From the NCBI GenBank assembly GCA_018195615.1, contig JAGTPG010000002.1:2298501-2362500 (forward strand): a DNA stretch of 64,000 nucleotides, read 5' to 3'. The stretch comes from Streptomyces tuirus. Its GTDB lineage: Bacteria > Actinomycetota > Actinomycetes > Streptomycetales > Streptomycetaceae. Position numbers and translations under genes: made by a program. Shown in pieces: positions 41,536 through 50,556 of this stretch (position 1 is the stretch's first letter; every line of letters begins with the position of its first letter). Below the pieces are notes generated by a model. That model made no database searches and was not told where the DNA came from. It saw only the letters and a program-made list of their open reading frames with translations.

Positions 41536-41548
41536 CCTCGGTGGCGGT

Positions 41549-41580
41549 GGGCGCAAGCGCTTGCGCGAGCGTTTGCGCCC
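41549..41580. terminator. Bidirectional hairpin that also resembles the LacI operator
   Basis: GGGCGCAA-G-CGCT pairs with AGCG-T-TTGCGCCC between convergent genes (stops at 41535 and 41583), so a shared terminator is likely. The central 24 bases (41553-41576) match the palindromic operator at 29969-29992 at 20 of 24 positions, so it may instead, or also, be a regulator site. Confidence 0.7.
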
Positions 41581-41582
41581 GC

Positions 41583-42683
41583 CTACGGGTTGATCGCCAG
41601 CTCCAGATACGCCGCGAACAGCACCAGATGGACCCCGCCCTGAAGCGGCGTCGCCCGGCCCGGGACCACGGTCAGCGAGGCCACCACCACGGTCAGGGCG
41701 AGCAGCACCATGTGGGTGGCGCCGAGGCCCAGCACCAGCGGGCCGGACAGCCACAGGGAGGCGAGGGCGACCGCGGGGATGGTGAGACCGATGCTGGCCA
41801 TGGCCGAGCCCAGTGCGAGGTTGAGGCTGGTCTGTACGCGGTCGCGACGGGCGGAGCGCAGCGCGGCGATGGTTTCCGGAAGCAGCACCAGCAGCGCGAT
41901 GATCACACCGACGACGGCGTGGTGCAGGCCGGCGGCCTCCACCCCGGACTCGATGGTGGGCGACACCCCTTTGGCCAGGCCGACCACGCCGATCAGAGCC
42001 AGGCCCAGCAGTCCGAGACTGATCAGGGCGGTTCGGGCGGTCGGCGCCTCGGCGTGCTCCTCGGCGGTGATCACCTCGCCGTGCCGGGTGATCGGCAGGA
42101 AGTAGTCCCGGTGCCGCACGGTCTGCGTCGTGACGAACAGGCCGTACAGAACCAGTGAGGAGAGCGCGGCGAAGGTCAGTTGGAAGGTGGAGAACTCCGG
42201 TCCGGGCTTGCTCGTGGTGAACGTCGGCAGGACCAGGCTGAGCGTGGACAGGGTCGCGACGGTCGCGAGGGCGGCGCCGGTGCCCTCGGGGTTGAAGACA
42301 GCGGTGCCGTGCCGCAGGGAGGCGACCAGGAGGCACAGCCCCACGATGCCGTTGCAGGTGATCATCACGGCTGCGAAGACCGTGTCGCGGGCCAGTGTCG
42401 CGCTCTTGTCCCCGCCGTCCACCATCAGGGTGACGATGAGGGCGACCTCGATGATCGTGACGGCGATGGCGAGCACGAGGGAGCCGAAGGGTTCGCCCAC
42501 CCGGTGCGCCACCACCTCGGCGTGGTGCACGGCGGCGAGGACGGCTCCGGCGAGGACCAGGGTCACCAGCGCGACGATCGCGCCGGGCAGGTCGCGCCCC
42601 CAGGTCAGCACCAGCAGCACGACCGCGAGCAACGGCACCAGGGTCGTCCACCGTGCCGTGAGCGGCCTGCGCCGAGCGGTCAT
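41583..42683 (-). CDS. Calcium/cation-proton antiporter, ChaA/CAX family
   Basis: Membrane antiporter of 366 residues with about eleven spans. The two inverted CaCA repeats carry GEPFGSLVLAIAVTIIEVAL, with the ion-binding Glu, and VLLPETIAALRSARRDRVQT followed by NLALGSAMASIGLTIPAV. A short acidic loop between the halves (HGEVITAEEHAEAP) is typical of ChaA. The ATG is at 42683. It exports Ca2+, or Na+/K+ at high pH, in exchange for protons. It is next to terC, itself preceded by a manganese-type riboswitch, so the block looks devoted to divalent cations (inference). Confidence 0.93.
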   Translation of the reverse strand: MTARRRPLTARWTTLVPLLAVVLLVLTWGRDLPGAIVALVTLVLAGAVLAAVHHAEVVAHRVGEPFGSLVLAIAVTIIEVALIVTLMVDGGDKSATLARDTVFAAVMITCNGIVGLCLLVASLRHGTAVFNPEGTGAALATVATLSTLSLVLPTFTTSKPGPEFSTFQLTFAALSSLVLYGLFVTTQTVRHRDYFLPITRHGEVITAEEHAEAPTARTALISLGLLGLALIGVVGLAKGVSPTIESGVEAAGLHHAVVGVIIALLVLLPETIAALRSARRDRVQTSLNLALGSAMASIGLTIPAVALASLWLSGPLVLGLGATHMVLLALTVVVASLTVVPGRATPLQGGVHLVLFAAYLELAINP

Positions 42684-42753
42684 GCAGTGATCGTCGCAGA
42701 CCGGCGGGGGCCCCGCAATGAGCTCGCGCGAGGCCCCCATGGACGCCGCGGGG

Positions 42754-43056
42754 CTACTTGAGTTCGCGCGCGTCCACGAGGTCGCAGTTGGTGTACACCC
42801 GCTCGCCGACGCAGAGCGCGCCCAGTCGCTCCGCCATCCTGCTGGTCTCGGGGTCGCCGCTGTTGCGCATGGCCTCCTCGTACGAGTCGAACTCGATCAG
42901 CGCCAGATAGCGGCGGGGGTTGTCGCGGTCCTTCAGGAGCGTGCGATGGGTGGGGCCGCCCGTCCGGCCGGCGAAGCGCCGCGCCGCGTCCTCGAAGACC
43001 TGCTCCATCTCGTCCAAGCGCTCGGTCTCGAAGTCGATGATCTGTACGAACTTCAT
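42754..43056 (-). CDS. Small dimeric alpha-beta barrel (ABM/Dabb-like) protein
   Basis: Protein of 100 residues, MKFVQIIDFETERLDEMEQV onward, with LLKDRDNPRRYLALIEFDSY and EEAMRNSGDPETSRMAERL. The beta-alpha-beta-beta order and the YLALIEFDSYEEAM pattern fit the ferredoxin-like ABM/EthD-type fold, which often binds small ligands or haem. The ATG at 43056 follows CTGGAGGTG. No catalytic residue can be assigned. A GGGGGCC/GGCCCCC inverted repeat follows near 42708-42738, between it and the antiporter gene. Confidence 0.8.
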   Translation of the reverse strand: MKFVQIIDFETERLDEMEQVFEDAARRFAGRTGGPTHRTLLKDRDNPRRYLALIEFDSYEEAMRNSGDPETSRMAERLGALCVGERVYTNCDLVDARELK

Positions 43057-43115
43057 GGCACCTCCAGCCGACCACCGCGTCCCCGGACCGGGGAACGCGC
43101 TCAGGAACAAGCAAG

Positions 43116-43160
43116 CACCGGGACCGGTGGTCGGCAATTCGCCGAGCACCGGCCCCGGTG
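43116..43160 (-). terminator. Hairpin terminator after terC
   Basis: Twenty-base arms (43116-43135 and 43141-43160) pair at 18 of 20 positions around the loop AATTC. Each arm contains its own 14-base near-palindrome of the form CACCGG-NN-CCGGTG. It starts 26 bases past the terC stop at 43186. Confidence 0.8.
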
Positions 43161-43185
43161 ATGGTCGTTCCTACGTCCGACGCGG

Positions 43186-44187
43186 TCAGACGTCGATGCT
43201 GTCCTTCGGAGCGCTTCCGCTCTGCCCCTGCGCCGCCTCGGCCGCCGCCTGCTTCTTGGAAGCCCGCAGGCTGGTGATCGTGGTGACGATCAGGACGGCA
43301 CAGATCACGCCGAGCGAGACCGGAATGCTGATCTCGGGGACGTGCACCCCGGACTCGTGCAGGGCGTGCAGCACCAGCTTCACGCCGATGAAGCCCAGGA
43401 TGATCGACAGGCCGTAGCTGAGGTGGACCAGCTTCTTCAGCAGGCCGCCGATGAGGAAGTACAGCTGGCGCAGACCCATCAGGGCGAACGCGTTGGCCGT
43501 GAAGACGATGTACGGGTCCTGCGTCAGACCGAAGATCGCGGGGATGGAGTCGAGGGCGAACAGCACGTCCGTCGTGCCGATCGCGAGCATCACGACCAGC
43601 ATCGGGGTCATGACCCGCTTGCCGTTCTGCTCGATCCACAGCTTGGTGCCGTGGTAACGGTCGGCCACACCGAAGCGGCGCTCGGCGGCCTTGAGCAGCT
43701 TGTTCTCCTCCCAGTCCTCGTCCTCCTCGTCCGCGCGGGCCTCCTGGATGAGCTTCCAGGCGGTCCAGATCAGGAAGGCGCCGAAGATGTAGAACACCCA
43801 GGAGAAGCTGGCGAGGATCGCCGCACCGGCGGCGATGAAGATCGCCCGCAGGACCAGGGCGATGAGGACACCGATCAGCAGGACGCGCTGCTGGTACTGC
43901 GAGGGCACCGCGAACTTCGCCATGATCAGGACGAAGACGAACAGGTTGTCGACGCTCAGTGACTTCTCGGTGATGAAGCCCGCGAAGAACTCACCGGCCG
44001 GCTGACCGCCGGCGAACACGAGCAGACCGAGCCCGAAGAGCACGGCGAGGACGATCCAGACGACCGTCCAGATTCCGGCTTCCTTGATCGATACGTCGTG
44101 GGGCTTGCGGCCGATGAAGAAGTCGACCGCGATCAGGGCGGCGAGGCCCACGATCGTCAGGACCCATAGGGTCACGGAAACATCCAC
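43186..44187 (-). CDS. TerC-family integral membrane protein
   Basis: Membrane protein of 333 residues with about nine spans, in the family linked to Mn2+ export and tellurite resistance. Family marks are LTIVGLAALIAVDFFIGRKP, EKSLSVDNLFVFVLIMAKF with the conserved Asp-Asn, GTTDVLFALDSIPAIFGLTQ, and PYIVFTANAFALMGLRQLYF. The loop between (ARADEEDEDWEENKLL) is acidic. I place the start at GTG 44187 (VDVSVTLWVL), with GGAGG at 44192-44196 on the minus strand. Upstream lies a yybP-ykoY-type leader, so expression probably rises with manganese. Confidence 0.94.
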   Translation of the reverse strand: MDVSVTLWVLTIVGLAALIAVDFFIGRKPHDVSIKEAGIWTVVWIVLAVLFGLGLLVFAGGQPAGEFFAGFITEKSLSVDNLFVFVLIMAKFAVPSQYQQRVLLIGVLIALVLRAIFIAAGAAILASFSWVFYIFGAFLIWTAWKLIQEARADEEDEDWEENKLLKAAERRFGVADRYHGTKLWIEQNGKRVMTPMLVVMLAIGTTDVLFALDSIPAIFGLTQDPYIVFTANAFALMGLRQLYFLIGGLLKKLVHLSYGLSIILGFIGVKLVLHALHESGVHVPEISIPVSLGVICAVLIVTTITSLRASKKQAAAEAAQGQSGSAPKDSIDV

Positions 44188-44338
44188 TGCGCCTCCGGCA
44201 GTCGTTAACGGCAAATGTCAGCGTCGTCGCTGCCGGAGGTCTCTTCCACCCAAAGATGGGCCGACGCCCCGGGATCTGGCCTGATCCGTATTGACGGGTA
44301 CGTCGCAGCAGACAGGGAGTACTCCCCTCCGTGCCGAT
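44188..44338 (-). ncRNA. yybP-ykoY (manganese) riboswitch leader of terC
   Basis: On the minus strand the 5' part has GGGGAGTACTCCC (44316-44328), then the ACCCGTCAATACGG loop segment, a GGCC/CGGGGCGTCGGCC stem and the 3' consensus-like AGAGACCTCCGGCAG. These conserved blocks are in the order of the yybP-ykoY class, which senses Mn2+ and often precedes terC. The 3' strand CCTCCGGCAG (plus-strand 44230-44239) is exactly complementary to CTGCCGGAGG (plus-strand 44192-44201), which contains the terC ribosome-binding site. That gives a 10-bp OFF-state hairpin, so control is probably translational. The stretch 44339-44411 holds its promoter but no clear motif. Confidence 0.8.
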
Positions 44339-44411
44339 AACAGTATCGCAATCACCAAGAACAGGTAAAGCACTTGGCAAAAGAAAGGCCAAATGCCCAG
44401 GTCAGAAGGCT

Positions 44412-46418
44412 TTACATCTCCTTGGTGCGGGCTGCCGCGACCTGGGTGAGCACCTGCTGGAGGACCTGGCTGCCCGGCGGCACGAGCGAGGGTTCGTACG
44501 TCCAGGCATGACCCACCCACGGATCGGCAAGGTGATCGTCGGCCACCGGGGTCAGTCGCAGAAGCGAACGCCACAACGGGTCGAGCAACGGCCCGTAGCC
44601 AGAGGACTCCTCGCGGTCGGCCACCATCATCAGATGGACGCCGAAGGCGGGGCCCTCGTCGGCGAGGTAGCGCAGCTGGTTCACGGCCCGGTCGTCGAAG
44701 CCGTGCGGGAAGTCGTTGACGATCAGCAGCTGCTGGGACGTGTCGAAGCCGGGCGGGAGGGAGTCGGCGGCGCCTCCCCGTACCGCCATCTGCACCAGGT
44801 CGACCCGCTGGGTGAGCCTGGCCAGCACGTCCGCCACCCCTGCGGCGCCGAGCGCGGGCGGGGCCGCGAGCACACCGGTCTGCACGAGGGGCGCCAGCGC
44901 TTGCGCTCCCGAACCGGCCGGGTCGATGACGTGGACGGTGAACTCGCCCGCCGGGTACACGGCGAGCAGCCGGGCCGCGTGCGCGACCGCCGTCTCCATG
45001 GCGAGACGTCCCAGGGCGTGCGCGTCGGTGAACGAGCCGTCGGACGAGCCGGTCCGGCCGCTGTCGATCCACAGACCGCGCTCCAGCGGCAGCCGGACCA
45101 GCATCGGGATGCGGATGCGGTCGGCCTCGGGGAGATGGAGGTCGCCCAGGCGCAGGGCCATGGGAATCTCCATCGGCACGCGGTAGGCGTGCCACACGGG
45201 GTTGTCCCAGCGGGCGTACGCCGGGGGCAGGGCCGGTTCGACGACCTCGGCCTCGGCCGTGAGCTGGGCGAGGTCCCGGTCGAGGGCCTCCCTGGCCTGC
45301 GCGGCGAGCTGCGCGTGCCGGGCACGGGCCGCCTCACGGGCGGCGTCGCCCTGCCCGCCGATCCGGCTGCGCGGGTCGGACAGGAGCTGCTCCAGCTCCT
45401 TGTCCATGCGTGACTCGGCGAAGTCCACGGCGCTGCGGTAGGCGGCGGTGGTGCGGGCCAGGTCCTCGAACATGCCCCACACCTGGTTGTAGAGCCGCTC
45501 GTCCATGGACCAGCCGGTGGCGTCGCCCGCGACGGGCCGGGCGGGCTGCCCGGGGGCGGCCGGGGGTGCGGTGGGCGGCGGTGGGGGCGGGGCGGCGTTC
45601 CGGCGGCGCGGATGGCTGTAGTCGATCGGGCCGCCGGTGGGCGCGGAGGGCTGGGTGACGGCGGAGGGGTCCGGCGTGGTGCCGGGATACGACGGAGGCT
45701 GCTGCTGTGGCTGCGCCGGTCCGCCGGGCGTCTGACCGCCGTACGGGGTCATGGGAACGCCCTGCGGGGCGGTGCCGCCCTGGTCCGGGCCGAGGGCCGG
45801 GGCGGCCGCCTGCCGGGAGCGGTCGCTGTCCGCCGTACGGGGCGGGGGCGCCTGCACCGAGCGGGCCAGCCCCCGGGCCACCGCGTCGTTGATGCCGGCG
45901 GCGAGCCGGCGGGCCTCGGCCAGCCCCTGGTCGGTGAGGAGTTCGGCGAGGCCGCCCGCGTAACCCTGGCCGACCGCGCGTACCTTCCAGGCGCCCTGCC
46001 GTCGGTAGAGCTCCAGGGCGACGACCGCGGACTCGGCGTCCAGGCCGGTGATGGTGTAGCTGGCGATCTCGCCGCCGTCGAGGCCGGTGACGGCGACGAA
46101 GGGCGCGGCCACGGCACCGAAACGCACCGGGCCCGCCCCACCGACGGGCAGGGCGAGCAACACGCCGACACGGTGGACGGCCTCCGGCATGGCGTCCAGG
46201 TCCACCGCGAGGCGATGGTCGGCGGCGGCCTGCCGGGAGACCTCGAGCCCCGGCTGGGTGGGGGCGCCCGGGTGGGCCACCCACTCCACGCCGTGGATCC
46301 TGCCGTTCTCGTCGCTGAGCGCGGCCGCGGCCACGATCGGCGTGCCGGCCGAGACCCGGATCTCGAGGCGGGCCTGGGAGAGCGGGTGATTCTGCCCCCG
46401 CACCAGCTCGGCCGTCAT
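44412..46418 (-). CDS. TerD-domain protein fused to a degenerate FtsK-like domain
   Basis: Large cytosolic protein of 668 residues. Residues 1-180 form a TerD/CABP1-like fold (ARLEIRVSAGTPIVAAAALS, GLDGGEIASYTITGLDAESA and the typical LELYRRQGAWKVRAVGQGYA). A Pro/Gln-rich linker (about 195-300, PYGGQTPGGPAQPQQQPPSY) follows. The C-terminal part has coiled-coil character (SAVDFAESRMDKELEQLLSD) and then FtsK/SpoIIIE-like segments, LLIVNDFPHGFDDRAVNQLR and GPAFGVHLMMVADREE, but no Walker A. It lies upstream of terC and downstream of terD on the same strand. It probably belongs to the Ter stress system; exact role unknown. Confidence 0.85.
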   Translation of the reverse strand: MTAELVRGQNHPLSQARLEIRVSAGTPIVAAAALSDENGRIHGVEWVAHPGAPTQPGLEVSRQAAADHRLAVDLDAMPEAVHRVGVLLALPVGGAGPVRFGAVAAPFVAVTGLDGGEIASYTITGLDAESAVVALELYRRQGAWKVRAVGQGYAGGLAELLTDQGLAEARRLAAGINDAVARGLARSVQAPPPRTADSDRSRQAAAPALGPDQGGTAPQGVPMTPYGGQTPGGPAQPQQQPPSYPGTTPDPSAVTQPSAPTGGPIDYSHPRRRNAAPPPPPPTAPPAAPGQPARPVAGDATGWSMDERLYNQVWGMFEDLARTTAAYRSAVDFAESRMDKELEQLLSDPRSRIGGQGDAAREAARARHAQLAAQAREALDRDLAQLTAEAEVVEPALPPAYARWDNPVWHAYRVPMEIPMALRLGDLHLPEADRIRIPMLVRLPLERGLWIDSGRTGSSDGSFTDAHALGRLAMETAVAHAARLLAVYPAGEFTVHVIDPAGSGAQALAPLVQTGVLAAPPALGAAGVADVLARLTQRVDLVQMAVRGGAADSLPPGFDTSQQLLIVNDFPHGFDDRAVNQLRYLADEGPAFGVHLMMVADREESSGYGPLLDPLWRSLLRLTPVADDHLADPWVGHAWTYEPSLVPPGSQVLQQVLTQVAAARTKEM

Positions 46419-46494
46419 CGCCTTGGTCCCCCTGTGTCGTTGTGTGGTGTCGTGTGCCGCTCGCCGGCCCGCCCCGGCCGGTCGGGCCGGGGTC

Positions 46495-47073
46495 TCAGAG
46501 GACGGGCAGGATCGCCGGCATCAGGTCCTGGAAGGTGCGGCCGTTGGCCGGGTTGCCGAGGGCCGTCATCGTCCAGCCCGGGCCCGAGCGGTGCACCTTG
46601 GCCATGATCTGGGCCGTGTACTGGCCGCCACCGGCCAGCGTGTAGCGGGCGAGCTCCTGGCCGTTGGTCTCGTCGACCAGGCGGCAGAACGCGTTCTGCA
46701 CCTCCTGGAACGTCTGGCCCGTGAAGGAGTTCACGGTGAAGACGATCTGGTCGATGTGGACCGGGACACGCGAGAGGTCGACGAGGATCGCCTCGTCGTC
46801 GCCGCCCTGGCCGACACCGCCGACGAGGTTGTCACCGGTGTGGCGCACCGAGCCGTCGTCGCTCACCAGGTGGCGGAAGAAGACGACGTCGACCGGCTGC
46901 TTGTCCGCGAACAGCACGGCGGAGGCGTCGAGATCGATCTCTCGCGTGCGCGAGCCGAACAGGCCGCGCCGGGGAGCCGCCTGCCAGCCGAGACCCATGC
47001 GCACCGCGGTCAGGCTGCCGCCGTCGCTCTTCTGCAGACTGATGGCCTGACCCTTGGTCATGTTGACGGTCAC
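46495..47073 (-). CDS. TerD-family calcium-binding stress protein
   Basis: TerD protein of 192 residues. The core reads ISLQKSDGGSLTAVRMGLGW, TREIDLDASAVLFADKQPVD, HTGDNLVGGVGQGGDDEAIL, VDLSRVPVHIDQIVFTVNSF and ELARYTLAGGGQYTAQIMAK. The acidic DGG and GDNL..GGDDE loops are the calcium-binding sites of the family. The GTG start is at 47073. It precedes the TerD-FtsK-like fusion by 76 bases and is probably co-transcribed with it. Confidence 0.96.
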   Translation of the reverse strand: MTVNMTKGQAISLQKSDGGSLTAVRMGLGWQAAPRRGLFGSRTREIDLDASAVLFADKQPVDVVFFRHLVSDDGSVRHTGDNLVGGVGQGGDDEAILVDLSRVPVHIDQIVFTVNSFTGQTFQEVQNAFCRLVDETNGQELARYTLAGGGQYTAQIMAKVHRSGPGWTMTALGNPANGRTFQDLMPAILPVL

Positions 47074-47212
47074 GCGCTGATTCCCCTCTCGAACGTCCCC
47101 TGTTGCCGCGAAGTCGCGGTTGATCAGAACCCTACGCAGGCGGACCGACGGTGCCGTACCCCGGTCCGCACTTTGTGTCGGTCTTGCAACACTGCGCGTA
47201 CGCGGTGCGCTG

Positions 47213-49359
47213 TCAGGCCAGGCCGGCCTCCTTCATCTGGCGCAGTTCCTTCTTCATCTCGGCGACCTCGTCGCGCAGCCGGGCCGCGACCTCGAACTGG
47301 AGCTCCGCGGCGGCGGCCCGCATGCGCGTGGTGAGCTCCTCGATCTGCTCGGCGAGGTCGGCCGCGGGGCGGTCGGTCGGCACCGTCTCCTTGGACCTGC
47401 CCTTGCCCTTGGCGGGCTTGGTCGCCTCGGCCGCCTTGCCCCGAGGGAGGGCACGGGCGCCTTGGTGCCCCCACCGTCCTTCCTGCCCCTGCGGTAGCCC
47501 GAGCCGAGCAGCTGTTCGGTGTCGACGTCCTCGCGGGCGATCTGGGCGACGATGTCGTTGATCTTCTTGCGGAGGGGCTGGGGGTCGATGCCCTGCTCCG
47601 TGTTGTACGCGATCTGCTTCTCCCGGCGCCGGTTGGTCTCCTCGATGGCCTTCTCCATCGCCGGGGTGATCTTGTCGGCGTACATGTGGACCTGGCCGGA
47701 GACGTTGCGCGCGGCGCGGCCGATGGTCTGGATCAGGGAGGTACCGGAGCGCAGGAAGCCCTCCTTGTCGGCGTCCAGGATCGCCACCAGGGACACCTCG
47801 GGCAGGTCGAGGCCCTCGCGCAGGAGGTTGATGCCGACCAGCACGTCGTACTCGCCCGCGCGCAGCTCACGCAGCAGCTCGACACGGCGCAGGGTGTCGA
47901 CGTCGCTGTGCAGATAGCGGACCTGGATACCCAGCTCCAGGAAGTAGTCCGTGAGGTCCTCGGCCATCTTCTTGGTGAGCGTGGTGACCAGGACGCGCTC
48001 GTCCTTCTCGGTGCGCTGCCGGATCTCGTGCACCAGGTCGTCGATCTGGCCCTCGGTGGGCTTGACGACGACTTCCGGGTCGACGAGGCCGGTGGGGCGG
48101 ATGATCTGCTCGACGACGCCGTCGGAACGGGAGAGCTCGTAGTTGCCCGGCGTCGCCGACAGGTAGACCGTCTGGCCGATGCGCTCCTGGAACTCCTCCC
48201 ACTTCAGCGGGCGGTTGTCCAGGGCGGAGGGCAGCCGGAAGCCGTGGTCGACGAGGGTGCGCTTGCGGGAGGCGTCGCCCTCGTACATGGCGCCGATCTG
48301 CGGGACGGTGACGTGTGACTCGTCGATGACGAGCAGGAAGTCGTCCGGGAAGTAGTCCAGCAGGGTGTTGGGCGGGGAGCCGGGCAGGCGGCCGTCGAAG
48401 TGCATCGAGTAGTTCTCCACGCCGGAGCAGCTGCCGATCTGGCGGAGCATCTCGATGTCGTACGTGGTGCGCATCCTCAGGCGCTGGGCTTCTAGGAGCT
48501 TGCCCTGCTTCTCCAGCTCCGAGAGGCGCTCGCCGAGCTCCTTCTCGATGTCGTTGATGGCCCGCTCCAGGCGCTCGGGGCCCGCGACGTAGTGGGAGGC
48601 CGGGAAGACGTAGAGCTGCTCGTCGTCGCTGATGATCTCGCCGGTGACCGGGTGCAGGGTGGACAGCGCCTCGATCTCGTCGCCGAACATCTCGATGCGG
48701 ACGGCCAGCTCCTCGTAGACCGGGAAGATCTCGATGGTGTCGCCGCGGACGCGGAAAGTGCCGCGGGTGAACGCCATGTCGTTGCGCGTGTACTGGATGT
48801 CCACGAAGCGGCGCAGCAGTTCGTCGCGGTCGATCTCCTCGCCGACCTTGAGGGGGACCATGCGGTCCACGTACTCCTGCGGTGTGCCGAGGCCGTAGAT
48901 GCAGGAGACCGAGGCGACCACGACGACGTCGCGGCGGGTGAGCAGTGAGTTGGTCGCGGAGTGGCGCAGGCGCTCGACCTCCTCGTTGATCGAGGAGTCC
49001 TTCTCGATGTAGGTGTCCGACTGCGGGACGTAGGCCTCGGGCTGGTAGTAGTCGTAGTACGAGACGAAGTACTCGACGGCGTTGTTCGGGAGCAGCTCGC
49101 GGAACTCGTTCGCCAGCTGGGCGGCCAGCGTCTTGTTCGGCGCCATCACGAGCGTGGGGCGCTGGAGCTTCTCGATCATCCACGCGGTGGTGGCGGACTT
49201 GCCGGTGCCGGTCGCGCCCAGGAGGACGACGTCCTTCTCGCCTGCTTCGATGCGCCGGGCCAGGTCGGCGATGGCCGTCGGCTGGTCGCCGTTCGGCTGG
49301 TAGGGGCTGACGACCTCGAAGGGCGCCACCGTGCGTTCGATGTGGGAAACGGGCCGCAT
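47213..49359 (-). CDS. uvrB: Excinuclease ABC subunit B (frameshifted near 47440)
   Basis: Helicase-like damage-verification subunit of nucleotide excision repair, 715 residues after correction. Walker A is LLGATGTGKSATT, the beta-hairpin is YYDYYQPEAYVPQSDTYIEK, Walker B LLVIDESHVTVPQIG, and motif VI ends QTIGRAARNVSGQVHMYADK. One base is missing in CCCC 47439-47442. Restoring it turns VPSLG into VPSLGGKAAEATKPAKGKGR and adds the UvrC-binding UVR motif near the end (RMRAAAAELQFEVAARLRDE). The stop is then at 47213. The start is ATG 49359 (MRPVSHIERTV). It follows the MHYT gene by 40 bases on the same strand. Confidence 0.98.
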
Positions 49360-49399
49360 GGAATCCACCGTACGACCCCGCACTGACAACGGGCTCCGA

Positions 49400-50272
49400 T
49401 CAGCGGTTCTGCGGGGTGCGGGAGCCGCGGTGCCCCACGGGGCGGCGGGAGCGGAACCGCGTGCGGTGCGCGTTGTGCTGGACGGCCGTGTGGGCGTGGG
49501 CGGGGATGCCGGGCTTCTGCTCGACGGGGGCGACGGCGGGCTTGCCCATGACCATCAGCGGGTCGAACATCACCACGACACCCGCGAGGAGCAGGAAGGC
49601 GAGCGGACCGATCAGCATGGGCGCGAGCAGGGAAGCGGGCGAGTCGCCCGCGGTGGGTTCGCCCGTGCCGTGCAGGTGGACGCTCAGGGCGGCCATCCCG
49701 GTGTAGTGCATGCCCGTGACGGCGAGTCCCATGACGAGGCTGGCGCCCACGCTCCACAGGAAGCCCCTGATCTGGCCGGCCGCCCACAGTGCGGCGGTGG
49801 CGGCGCCCATGGCGATCGCGACGGAGACGCCGACGGTGAGCGTGTTGTACTCCAGCTTCCCGTCCAGGCGCATGCCGGCCATGCCGAGGTAGTGCATCGA
49901 CGCGATGCCCAGGCCGGTGATGGTGCCTCCGGTGAACAGGGCCGTTCCGCGGGCTCCCTTGTAGCCGACGATGAAGATGCCGACGCCCACCATCACGATC
50001 GCGACGGCCAGGCTCGCGAAGGTCATCGACTTGTCGTAGTGGATCGGGGCCCCGCGCACCGTGAACCCCATCATCGCGATGAAGTGCATGGTCCATATGC
50101 CCGAGCCGATGGCGGCGGAGCCGAGGGCGAGCCAGCCGGGCCGCCAGGACTGGGCCACGAGCATGGATCTGGTGGTGCAGCGCAGGCCCAGGGCACCGCC
50201 CAGGCAGGCCATGAGGTAGGCCACCAGGGGTGTGACCAGGCCGTAGCTGAATCCGTCGACCGTGCCCTGCAT
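49400..50272 (-). CDS. MHYT-domain integral membrane protein
   Basis: Membrane sensor-like protein of 290 residues with seven spans. Three MHYT motifs are visible: GIWTMHFIAMMGF, GIASMHYLGMAGM and GLAVTGMHYTGMAALS. The conserved Met/His/Tyr are thought to bind copper and to sense O2, CO or NO (family knowledge). No output domain is attached: the C-terminal 60 residues are cytosolic, basic and unconserved (NAHRTRFRSRRPVGHRG). It may be co-transcribed with uvrB. Confidence 0.93.
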   Translation of the reverse strand: MQGTVDGFSYGLVTPLVAYLMACLGGALGLRCTTRSMLVAQSWRPGWLALGSAAIGSGIWTMHFIAMMGFTVRGAPIHYDKSMTFASLAVAIVMVGVGIFIVGYKGARGTALFTGGTITGLGIASMHYLGMAGMRLDGKLEYNTLTVGVSVAIAMGAATAALWAAGQIRGFLWSVGASLVMGLAVTGMHYTGMAALSVHLHGTGEPTAGDSPASLLAPMLIGPLAFLLLAGVVVMFDPLMVMGKPAVAPVEQKPGIPAHAHTAVQHNAHRTRFRSRRPVGHRGSRTPQNR

Positions 50273-50449
50273 GCGCGGCTGCCCTTCCCGCCCTTTGCGT
50301 CCCTGAATACCTGATCTGCGCCCCCTCGGAGGACCGCACGAGCGGTCAGGGTTGACGCAGAGAGTATGACCCCCACCGGAATGGTCGAACGACTTTCCGG
50401 CAAAGAAACACGGCCTTGCCCCAGTTGTGCGGTACCAGTGAGCGGAGTT

Positions 50450-50535
50450 GGGTCACCTCCATTCAACCTGTGGCCATCCTGCGCCCCTCTCGCGTTGACC
50501 CTCTGCTGTCACAGTTGAGCTGTCTGTGACGTGAT
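50450..50535 (+). promoter_or_regulatory. Candidate PHO-box region of the glycerophosphodiesterase gene
   Basis: Two PHO-box-like units, GGTCACC (50452-50458) and TTCAACC, start exactly eleven bases apart, the spacing PhoP uses in Streptomyces. A single GTTGACC occurs at 50494, and a GTCACAG/CTGTGAC inverted repeat flanks 50509-50531. The homologous S. coelicolor gene is known to be phosphate regulated. The unit match is only partial. The remaining part of the 284-base divergent gap has no other feature. Confidence 0.35.
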
Positions 50536-50556
50536 CGCTCGACGTGAGGAGTCCGC

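Noticed and set aside
44339..44411. A second small gene or tRNA upstream of the riboswitch
   Set aside because: No cloverleaf folds and no start codon with a ribosome-binding site is seen. The stretch is less GC-rich and probably only promoter.
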